Shown here: piece by piece, positions 37,534-44,127 of the stretch | Layout of the letters: each line of letters begins with the position of its first letter | How positions within the stretch are numbered: position 1 is the first letter of the stretch | Assembly: GCA_030728245.1 (NCBI GenBank) | Contig: JANQZX010000015.1 | Location: 1-48,169 of the forward strand | Reading direction: 5' to 3' | Length of the DNA stretch: 48,169 bases | DNA from: Saprospiraceae bacterium | Lineage (GTDB): Bacteria > Bacteroidota > Bacteroidia > Chitinophagales > Saprospiraceae | Position numbers and translations under genes: made by a program | Notes under the pieces: model-generated | What the model was told of the DNA's origin: nothing | Database searches by the model: none | Seen by the model: the letters and a program-made list of their open reading frames with translations, nothing else

Positions 37534-37974
37534 TTAAAACCAGCTGGTTCCATAACCCATAAATGGCCAGGGAATACTTGCTAAAATAAGAATAAGACCA
37601 ATCAGATAAGCCCAGAAAATACGACTAAACGCTTTCTTTTCAGGCGCTACTTTTTTTGCCATAATATATCCAACAGAAATGATTATGATAGCCAAAATCA
37701 TCATAGAAGTATGCTCCACCAAGAAGAAACGGCTCATAGCATTCTTCATTGATTCAGCTGAAAAAACCACTTTTGGACTGATTGCATATAATATCAAACC
37801 AACTAAAAGCTGTATATGACAAGAAATGAAAGCAAACAGAGGCATTTTCTTATCCTTATCGGTAAAAGAATGATTGCCGGACAATTTGCCCGCTGTTTGA
37901 ATAATAGCTAAAACGAGGGTTATTAAAAGAACCCATCTGAAGCCAGAGTGTAAATGAACCAAAATAGGATACAT
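37534..37974 (-). CDS. Four-helix membrane protein, possible haem-binding
   Basis: 146 aa with four hydrophobic helices (about 14-30, 48-65, 88-108, 121-138). Histidines lie in or near helices: H8 and H10 (LVHLHSGFRW), H53 (SCHIQLL) and the H of VEHTSMM, a layout seen in small b-type cytochrome-like proteins. Similar Bacteroidota proteins are sometimes labelled cytochrome B, but I cannot confirm haem binding. It follows mnmG by 18 bp and is followed after 5 bp by the lectin-like gene, so the three may share a transcript unless the hairpin at 37465 ends it. Confidence 0.7.
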   Translation of the reverse strand: MYPILVHLHSGFRWVLLITLVLAIIQTAGKLSGNHSFTDKDKKMPLFAFISCHIQLLVGLILYAISPKVVFSAESMKNAMSRFFLVEHTSMMILAIIIISVGYIMAKKVAPEKKAFSRIFWAYLIGLILILASIPWPFMGYGTSWF

Positions 37975-37992
37975 ATTCGTTGATTTTAAAGG

Positions 37993-39858
37993 TTATCGAC
38001 CAAGGTGAATGAGTAAAACGCTGATATCTGCCGGAGAAACTCCACTGATACGACTTGCCTGACCAATGGTCATCGGTTTCATACGCGACAATTTCTCCCT
38101 TGCCTCAGCGGACAGCGAAGTTAAGGAATGATAAGCAAAAGATTCTGATAATTTTAGCATTTCCAATCTGCTCATTTTATCAACCATTTCTTGCTCTTTT
38201 GCCATATAACCGGCATATTTCATATTAATTTCAGCCTGTTCTACTGCTTCGGCCTTATAATTTGAGAGAAATTCATTTAAACCCGGAACAACGCTCCTGA
38301 CATCGGCAATAGAAATATTAGGTCGAAGAATAATGCCCTGTGCTTTCACCTTCTGCTTTATGGGCATACTTCCTTTTTCTTCAAGCAGTCCATTTATCTG
38401 GTCAGGTTCAACACTGCAATCATTTAAAAAGCGGGTAATTTTTTTAGCATCGGCTACTTTATCCTCCACTTTTTTAATTCTATCGTCCATATAATTCATG
38501 CCAAGCTCAACGGCCAGCGGAGTTAAACGTATATCAGCATTATCTTGTCTAAGAAGTACGCGATATTCTGCTCTTGAGGTGAACATTCTATATGGTTCCT
38601 GGGTACCTTTAGTCACCAGGTCATCAATCAAAACGCCTATATAAGCATCGGAGCGTTTCAAGATAAACGGATCTTTTTCCACCACCGAAAGATGGGCATT
38701 GATACCCGCCATAAGACCTTGACTTGCCGCCTCTTCGTATCCTGTTGTGCCATTAATCTGACCTGCAAAAAATAGCCCTTTCAACAAATGCGTTTCCAGG
38801 CTAAGAGAAAGTTGGGTTGGAGGGAAAAAGTCGTACTCGATAGCGTAGCCAGGACGGAACATTTTCACCTTTTCAAAGCCAGCAATCTTTGATATGGCTT
38901 TGTATTGAACATCTTCAGGCAAAGAAGAGGAAAAACCATTGACATAAACTTCACAAGTAGTCCGACCTTCAGGTTCAACGAAAAGTTGATGCCTGTCCTT
39001 ATCGGAAAACCGATCAATTTTATCTTCAATAGAGGGACAATACCTTGGACCTAAACCCCTTATTCTTCCATTAAACATGGGAGAACGGTCAAATCCCGTC
39101 CGTAAAATATCGTGAACCTCCTGACTTGTATAGGTAATATGACAGGGAAGTTGATTCACTAAAGGGGACGTTTCAGTATATGAAAAGCGACTGGGATTTT
39201 CGTCCCCTGGCTGAATTTCCATAGCCTCGTAGTTCAATGTTCGCCCGTCCACCCGGGGGGGAGTACCCGTTTTCATTCTTCCTGCTTCAAATCCCAGGCT
39301 AACTAACTGTTCTGTAATCCCTTTAGCTGCGGATTCACCAGAACGGCCGCCACCAATCTGTTTTTCCCCTATGTGTATAATTCCATTTAAAAAAGTACCA
39401 TTGGTGAGGACCACCGATTTACTGCTAATGGATAAACCCATACCAGTAACGACTCCCTTTACCCTGTTATCTTCGACGATTAACTCCTTAACCATGTCTT
39501 GCCAAAAATCTATATTGGGATGATCTTCAAGCATCATTCTCCATTTTTGAGCAAATTGCATGCGGTCACTTTGTGCACGAGGACTCCACATAGCGGGTCC
39601 TTTCGACAGATTAAGCATTCTGAATTGCACCGCTGATTCATCGGTAACAATACCTGAATAACCGCCCAATGCATCTATTTCTCTGACAATCTGACCTTTA
39701 GCTACGCCACCCATCGCAGGATTACAAGACATTTGTGCAATCGTCTGCATATTCATGGTAACTAACAGTACCTTAGAACCCATATTGGCAGCGGCGACGG
39801 CGGCTTCACAACCTGCATGCCCTGCACCCACCACAATTACATCATACGTTTGAAACAT
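37993..39858 (-). CDS. mnmG: tRNA uridine-5-carboxymethylaminomethyl(34) synthesis enzyme
   Basis: 621 aa. FAD-binding GAGHAGCEAA at the start, NPAMGGVAKGQIVREIDALGG, KTGTPPRVDGRT and GQINGTTGYEEAASQGLMAG are all hallmark MnmG/GidA segments, and the C-terminal helical domain ends IGQASRISGVSPADISVLLIH. With MnmE it modifies U34 of several tRNAs. Normal length. A -7 element lies upstream at 39882. Confidence 0.97.
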   Translation of the reverse strand: MFQTYDVIVVGAGHAGCEAAVAAANMGSKVLLVTMNMQTIAQMSCNPAMGGVAKGQIVREIDALGGYSGIVTDESAVQFRMLNLSKGPAMWSPRAQSDRMQFAQKWRMMLEDHPNIDFWQDMVKELIVEDNRVKGVVTGMGLSISSKSVVLTNGTFLNGIIHIGEKQIGGGRSGESAAKGITEQLVSLGFEAGRMKTGTPPRVDGRTLNYEAMEIQPGDENPSRFSYTETSPLVNQLPCHITYTSQEVHDILRTGFDRSPMFNGRIRGLGPRYCPSIEDKIDRFSDKDRHQLFVEPEGRTTCEVYVNGFSSSLPEDVQYKAISKIAGFEKVKMFRPGYAIEYDFFPPTQLSLSLETHLLKGLFFAGQINGTTGYEEAASQGLMAGINAHLSVVEKDPFILKRSDAYIGVLIDDLVTKGTQEPYRMFTSRAEYRVLLRQDNADIRLTPLAVELGMNYMDDRIKKVEDKVADAKKITRFLNDCSVEPDQINGLLEEKGSMPIKQKVKAQGIILRPNISIADVRSVVPGLNEFLSNYKAEAVEQAEINMKYAGYMAKEQEMVDKMSRLEMLKLSESFAYHSLTSLSAEAREKLSRMKPMTIGQASRISGVSPADISVLLIHLGR

Positions 39859-39881
39859 GTATCCTTTTAATTAATTAAGGG

Positions 39882-39889
39882 CAAATTTA
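39882..39889 (-). promoter_or_regulatory. -7 promoter element for mnmG
   Basis: TAAATTTG on the minus strand, full match to TAnnTTTG, 23 bp before the mnmG ATG. Confidence 0.45.
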
Positions 39890-39905
39890 ATCCGTTTTTA
39901 TCATT

Positions 39906-39937
39906 TTTGCGGAACAATCCTAATTAGCTTATATTTA
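39906..39937 (+). promoter_or_regulatory. Bacteroidota-type promoter for the thioredoxin-like gene
   Basis: TTTG (39906-39909), 20-bp spacer, TATATTTA (39930-39937). One mismatch to the -7 consensus, ideal spacing, 23 bp before the ATG at 39961. Confidence 0.55.
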
Positions 39938-39960
39938 CCGACAAATTTCAAATACAAACC

Positions 39961-40515
39961 ATGGCTTACACGGAATCTAATATGCTGCCATTAGGCACTA
40001 AAGCACCAAATTTCACTTTACCTGACACCCTTTCCGATAAGGAAATAACTTTGTACGAGATGCCTCCGGCAAAAGCGACGCTCATTATGTTTCTGTGTAA
40101 TCATTGTCCCTACGTCATACATGTGAATCCGGAAATAGTTCGGATAGCAGCAGATTATAAAAATGCTGGCGTGCAGTTTGTCGGTATAAGTTCAAATAAT
40201 GCCATAAAATATCCACAGGATGGGCCTGAAAAGATGACAGAACATGGGAAAGAAACGGGATACACCTTTCCGTATCTATACGACGAATCGCAGGACATTG
40301 CCAGGAAATATGATGCCGCCTGCACCCCTGATTTTTATCTTTTCGACGAGCATTTACATTTGGTTTACCGTGGACGCATAGACAGTTCCCGACCTGGCAA
40401 TGACAAACCATTGGACGGCAGCGATTTACGACAAGCCATAGATAATGTACTTGCAGGAAAAGAAATTTCCCCCGTTCAATATCCCAGTGCTGGTTGTAAT
40501 ATCAAATGGAAATAA
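39961..40515 (+). CDS. Thioredoxin-family (AhpC/TSA-like) protein
   Basis: 184 aa, cytoplasmic (no signal). The AhpC/TSA opening LGTKAPNFTLPDT is followed by a CxxC-type site FLCNHCPYV (C46, C49), then GISSNNAIKYPQDGPE and CTPDFYLFD with the cis-Pro segment. It belongs to the peroxiredoxin-like thioredoxin family with NHCPYV instead of WCGPC. Likely a thiol oxidoreductase. Substrate unknown. It ends in a short terminator shared with the convergent gpmI. Confidence 0.85.
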   Translation: MAYTESNMLPLGTKAPNFTLPDTLSDKEITLYEMPPAKATLIMFLCNHCPYVIHVNPEIVRIAADYKNAGVQFVGISSNNAIKYPQDGPEKMTEHGKETGYTFPYLYDESQDIARKYDAACTPDFYLFDEHLHLVYRGRIDSSRPGNDKPLDGSDLRQAIDNVLAGKEISPVQYPSAGCNIKWK

Positions 40516-40530
40516 GGCCTTATTTTTTTG
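40510..40530 (+). terminator. Palindromic terminator over the stop codon
   Basis: AAATAAGGCCTTATTT is a perfect 16-bp palindrome followed by more T (seven or so in a row). Its left arm contains the TAA of the thioredoxin-like gene. A larger inverted repeat, TGGAAATAA (40507-40515) with TTATTTCCA (40539-40547), encloses it, so either strand could end here. Confidence 0.5.
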
Positions 40531-42055
40531 AAATAAGATTATTTCCAGTCATTTCAACGGGTAGGTCTATTTCCAGCAAATGCAGAATAGTAGGCGCTAT
40601 ATCTCCCAATTTACCGTGAGACACCTTGCTTTCTGACGCATTTTCTGCCACATAAATGATGGGAACAGGATTCATGGTATGGGCAGTATTTGGCGTTCCA
40701 TCGGGATTAATCATATAGTCAGAATTTCCATGATCGGCTATGACGATGATATGATAATTGTTTTCCAGGGCGGTTTTAACCAAATCAGATAAACAGGAAT
40801 CCACCGTTTCCACTGCTTTAATGGCAGCTTGAAAATCGCCTGTATGCCCCACCATATCGGCATTGGCATAATTTAAGCATACAAAATCGGGTTTTTTATT
40901 CCTGATAGCCTCCGTAATGAGCTCCGTAATACCTTTTGCACTCATTTCAGGCGCTGTATCGTAGGTAGGGACTTTCGGAGAGGGAACCATTAAACGTTCT
41001 TCCCCTGGAAATACGGATTCACGACCACCGGAAAAGAAAAAAGTTACGTGAGGATATTTTTCTGTTTCTGCTATTCTAATCTGTGATTTCCCAGCCCTTG
41101 ATACAATTTCGCCCAGGGTATTATTCAAATTATCATTTTGAAAAAGAACAAAAACTCCCTGGTAGGATTCATCGTACTGCGTCATAGTTACATAGTAAAG
41201 ATCCTTTTTAGTCATGCCAAATTCCGAAAAATCCTGTTGCGTTAACACCTGCGTAATTTCCCTGGGTCTATCTGTGCGGAAATTAAAACAGAGCACCACA
41301 TCGCCATCCTGTATCGTTGCGGTAGGAGAACCGTCCGGATTGGCGGCAAATAATGGTTTAATAAACTCATCGGTTTCACCGGCCTGATAACTTTCCGATA
41401 TAGAGGCCACCAAATCGTTTGATTTAGTACCTTTTCCAGATACTAATAAATCATAAGCCAATTTAACCCTTTCCCATCGTTTATCGCGATCCATGGCAAA
41501 ATAACGACCTATAACAGAAGCCAGTTTTGCTCGTTTTCCTTTCAGAAAATCAGATAAATTAGCTATAAAACCCAAGCCACTTTTAGGATCACAATCGCGA
41601 CCGTCGGTAAAAGCATGAATAAAAATGTCAGCGACCCCTGCATTTTCCAAAATATCAACTAAAGCTTTTAGATGATTAATGTGCGAATGAACTCCCCCGT
41701 CAGAAACGAGCCCCATCAGGTGAAAAGGTTTTTTATTACTTACTGCATATTCTATGGCTTCCAGTAGCGTAGCATTTTGAGCCAAAGTACCTTCGCGAAC
41801 TTCTTTATTTATACGGGCCAATTCCTGATAAACAACCCTTCCGGCGCCAATATTGAGGTGTCCAACCTCCGAATTACCCATCTGACCTTCGGGAAGGCCC
41901 ACCTCTTCTCCATAAGTAACTAACTCATTATGAGGATATTTAGCCAGGAGATTATCCATAAATGGTGTATTTGCCTGAGAGATGGCATCAGATGTAACAT
42001 CTTGTCCAATACCCCATCCATCTAAAATGGCTAATAGTACGCGGGAATTGCTCAT
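40520..42055 (-). CDS. gpmI: 2,3-bisphosphoglycerate-independent phosphoglycerate mutase
   Basis: 511 aa from the ATG at 42055 (MSNSRVLLAILDGWGIG). The longer frame starts upstream of the promoter element. Seen: LDGWGIG (metal-binding Asp), GNSEVGHLNIGAGR with the catalytic Ser that is phosphorylated, HAFTDGRD and VIADHGNSD with the second-metal ligands. It interconverts 3- and 2-phosphoglycerate in glycolysis using two manganese ions. Standard length and complete. Confidence 0.96.
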   Translation of the reverse strand: MSNSRVLLAILDGWGIGQDVTSDAISQANTPFMDNLLAKYPHNELVTYGEEVGLPEGQMGNSEVGHLNIGAGRVVYQELARINKEVREGTLAQNATLLEAIEYAVSNKKPFHLMGLVSDGGVHSHINHLKALVDILENAGVADIFIHAFTDGRDCDPKSGLGFIANLSDFLKGKRAKLASVIGRYFAMDRDKRWERVKLAYDLLVSGKGTKSNDLVASISESYQAGETDEFIKPLFAANPDGSPTATIQDGDVVLCFNFRTDRPREITQVLTQQDFSEFGMTKKDLYYVTMTQYDESYQGVFVLFQNDNLNNTLGEIVSRAGKSQIRIAETEKYPHVTFFFSGGRESVFPGEERLMVPSPKVPTYDTAPEMSAKGITELITEAIRNKKPDFVCLNYANADMVGHTGDFQAAIKAVETVDSCLSDLVKTALENNYHIIVIADHGNSDYMINPDGTPNTAHTMNPVPIIYVAENASESKVSHGKLGDIAPTILHLLEIDLPVEMTGNNLISKK

Positions 42056-42076
42056 AAACTTTTTATTTTTGAAGCA

Positions 42077-42084
42077 CAAAGGTA
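42077..42084 (-). promoter_or_regulatory. -7 promoter element for gpmI
   Basis: TACCTTTG on the minus strand, full match to TAnnTTTG, 21 bp before the chosen ATG. It lies within the extended frame and so supports the inner start. Confidence 0.5.
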
Positions 42085-42177
42085 AGGTATAAAACAATAA
42101 AATAGTTTACATGGTATATTAATATACTTATACTTTTTGTTTTAACCCTTTCGTTATAGTCGCAAAACATCCCATAC

Positions 42178-42555
42178 ATGAATGTATTCCTAAGTGTAGT
42201 TTTTGGTCTTGCCTCATTTTTCCAAACGATAACCACAGACATCACCCGATCTTTAAATGAGGGGAACACCGTTGGTTTGAGTAGTTTTTTAGATGCTCAG
42301 GTTGAGGTTTCCATAGCCGACTTTGAGGCAACGGTGTCAAAAGCGGAAGCCATAGCACAGTTAAAAAAATTCTTTGTAAAAAATCCGGTCAAATCATTTA
42401 CTCAGGCCCACCAGGGAAACTCCAAAGGGAATGATTCTACTTATATTATTGGAAATTTAAATACCCAAAACGGGATATTCCGCGTGTACATTTATATAAA
42501 AATAGATGCGGGAAAGCTTTTTATCCAGGAAATAAGGTTTGACAACGAAAAATGA
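42178..42555 (+). CDS. DUF4783-family protein
   Basis: 125 aa. Short hydrophobic N-terminus (VFLSVVFGLASFFQ), probably a signal peptide, followed by ITRSLNEGNTVGLSSFLDAQVEVSI and KKFFVKNPVKSFTQAHQG, the pattern of DUF4783, a small NTF2-like/cystatin-like fold found in Bacteroidota. Function unknown. It overlaps the TIGR02757 gene by four bases (ATGA), so they are co-translated, and is divergent from gpmI. Confidence 0.8.
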   Translation: MNVFLSVVFGLASFFQTITTDITRSLNEGNTVGLSSFLDAQVEVSIADFEATVSKAEAIAQLKKFFVKNPVKSFTQAHQGNSKGNDSTYIIGNLNTQNGIFRVYIYIKIDAGKLFIQEIRFDNEK

Positions 42556-43319
42556 AGATTGACGCCGATCTAAAATCATTTTTAGACGAAAAAGTAGCCG
42601 CTTACAACACCTTCGATTTTATAGAAAATGATCCTGTGTGCATTCCTCACCGATATCATTTGAAGGAAGACATTGAGATAGCAGGATTTCTGGCTGCCAC
42701 CATTTCATGGGGAAACCGGAAAACGATCGTGAAGAATGCGACCCACATGTTAGATTTACTGGGTGAATCCCCTTTTGATTTTGTCATGTCGCACGATGAA
42801 CATCAGCTTCATTTATTAGATCATTTTGTCCACAGAACCTTTAATAGCATTGATTACAAATGCTTTATACAATCATTAAAACACATTTACACAGAACATG
42901 GCGGCTTGGAAGCCATCTTCAGTAAATATGCCGAACCCCATTCGTTGCAATTTGCCATTCATCAATTCAAGCAGCTATTTTTCGAAAAATCGACTTCTGA
43001 AAGGAGTAAAAAACACGTATCGGACCCAATGGCCGGATCCTCGGCGAAACGGCTTAATATGTATTTGAGATGGATGGTAAGGAACGACAAAAACGGAGTA
43101 GATCTGGGCATTTGGACATCGCTGCACACTTCTCAACTTTCCTGCCCTTTGGACATTCACACAGGCAATGTAGCCCGTAAACTGGGATTACTCGACCGCG
43201 TTCAAAATGATGCTCGCGCCGTTACTGCCCTCGATGAAAGCCTTAGGGAAATGGACCCTGTAGATCCTGTGAAATATGATTTTGCCCTGTTTGGATTGGG
43301 CATCTTTGAAGGGTTTTGA
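42552..43319 (+). CDS. TIGR02757-family protein
   Basis: 255 aa. Family features: DPVCIPHRY near 26-34, EIAGFLAATISWGNRKTI, then KRLNMYLRWMVR and CPLDIHTGNVARKLGLL. These last segments recall helix-hairpin-helix DNA glycosylases of the HhH-GPD type, and the family has been proposed to be related to them, but no activity is known to me. No Fe-S cysteine loop is seen. Co-translated with DUF4783. Confidence 0.85.
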   Translation: MKIDADLKSFLDEKVAAYNTFDFIENDPVCIPHRYHLKEDIEIAGFLAATISWGNRKTIVKNATHMLDLLGESPFDFVMSHDEHQLHLLDHFVHRTFNSIDYKCFIQSLKHIYTEHGGLEAIFSKYAEPHSLQFAIHQFKQLFFEKSTSERSKKHVSDPMAGSSAKRLNMYLRWMVRNDKNGVDLGIWTSLHTSQLSCPLDIHTGNVARKLGLLDRVQNDARAVTALDESLREMDPVDPVKYDFALFGLGIFEGF

Positions 43320-43409
43320 GGGGGGTAATATCCATAGATATTTATAAGAAAAACTTATTAACTAAAACGGTGCACCTCAGAACAATTTCACACAAATTAA
43401 AATAGATTT

Positions 43410-43441
43410 TTTGCATAAAGTACCGAATTATGGTATCTTTC
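43410..43441 (+). promoter_or_regulatory. Bacteroidota-type promoter for the small ORF at 43461
   Basis: TTTG (43410-43413), 20-bp spacer, TATCTTTC (43434-43441), one mismatch to TAnnTTTG. It lies 19 bp before an ATG, evidence that the small frame is or was a gene. Confidence 0.55.
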
Positions 43442-43460
43442 GCAAAATTTTACTCTTATA

Positions 43461-43688
43461 ATGGCCGAGCAAAACGATATATCAATCAATCAGTGGCTAG
43501 ATAAATTATTGGCAAAAGGAGTCTATGGCTTTGCTAAGGAAGCATTGCAGCAGCAAATGCCTGGCTACTCTGTTATTGCTGTTAAAAGGGTACATATTTC
43601 TCGTCTCGATAGCAATGCTGGCAATGTACAATGGCTAATTAATAAGCGTTTTTGCCGTATTAAAAGCGAAAGTAAAACTTCAAATTGA
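43461..43688 (+). CDS. Short AbiEi-like winged-helix fragment
   Basis: 75 aa. The layout INQWLDKLLAKGVYGFAKE, MPGYSVIAVKR, ISRL and a basic end resembles the N-terminal winged-helix domain of AbiEi-type antitoxins and related regulators (pattern W-[IL]-D-x-L-x-x-x-G-x-x-x-F, then P-x-x-S, then RL-x-x-x-G-x-[IV]). In those, the domain is followed by a G-F-Y-x-I-I-P strand and about 100 more residues. Here the end reads RFCRIKSES and stops. No AbiEii-like nucleotidyltransferase is nearby. It is either a truncated remnant or a stand-alone DNA-binding protein. The promoter is good. Similarity judged by eye, so moderate at best. Confidence 0.5.
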   Translation: MAEQNDISINQWLDKLLAKGVYGFAKEALQQQMPGYSVIAVKRVHISRLDSNAGNVQWLINKRFCRIKSESKTSN

Positions 43689-43758
43689 ATGATAAAATTT
43701 TAATATTAGCGTCAAAAAATTATTCGCATCAAAATAAATAAGTTTTCGGAACGCTACC

Positions 43759-43990
43759 TTAACCGAACATTATATTCACTTTTTGACCAAGTCCAGATTC
43801 AAAAATTTTATACCATGTTGAAAGTTGAATGTCATATTTGTCATTTTCGTACTTCCTTCAATATTTCGCTAATGACAAAATACTTTGCTTTTTCTTCAAA
43901 GTTGTCTCGTTTTTCAGAGCCTATTTTTCCATATTTAATGTCTAATAACTCGTCAAAGTTTTTAGCATTTCTAATATTTTCTTTGTTCAT
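43759..43990 (-). pseudogene. XRE/HigA-type antitoxin relic with the helix-turn-helix deleted
   Basis: From an ATG at 43990 a 49-residue frame reads NAKNFDELLDIKYGKIGSEK, then RDNFEEKAKYFVISEILKEV, which is the N-terminus of XRE antitoxins paired with HigB/RelE-like toxins. It stops at 43841. Only about seven bases later and in another frame (43833-43759) the usual C-terminus of the same family continues: DIQLSTWYKIFESGLGQKVN. The roughly 28 residues between, which hold the helix-turn-helix (TQEQLA...YISRIENG in relatives), are gone. ATGACA occurs on both sides of the junction, a microhomology that could have caused the deletion. No intact toxin gene lies upstream or downstream. Confidence 0.72.
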
Positions 43991-44076
43991 TCCTTTTTCT
44001 TTTTTTTAGCGCGCTTTTAGAAACCGACTGCTAGCAACCTTAATTTATTAAGTTCTTTTAGTGTGGATAAAACAGA

Positions 44077-44124
44077 ATTTCCCCCCAGCAGGCAGTCTCA
44101 TTCAATAGCCTGCCGGGGGGAAAT
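44077..44124. terminator. Long G+C-rich hairpin after the tricorn-like gene
   Basis: ATTTCCCCCC-a-GCAGGC (44077-44093) pairs with GCCTGC-c-GGGGGGAAAT (44108-44124): 16 pairs, one mismatch, 14-base loop. It lies 3 bp after the stop of the minus-strand protease gene. The following T-run is poor on both strands, so termination or mRNA 3'-end protection are both possible. Confidence 0.6.
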
Positions 44125-44127
44125 ATA

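Larger units (their letters stand above)
43689..44127. other. Decayed non-coding stretch
   Basis: 439 bp between the AbiEi-like fragment and the tricorn-like gene. It holds the antitoxin relic (43759-43990), about 85 bp in which a toxin would be expected but no recognisable toxin frame remains, and the hairpin at 44077-44124. Nothing else is supported. Confidence 0.5.

Noticed and set aside
43991-44076. C-terminal remnant of a HigB/RelE-like toxin before the antitoxin relic
   Set aside because: All three frames were read. A few basic residues before the relic start are toxin-like, but stops interrupt every frame and no convincing motif remains.
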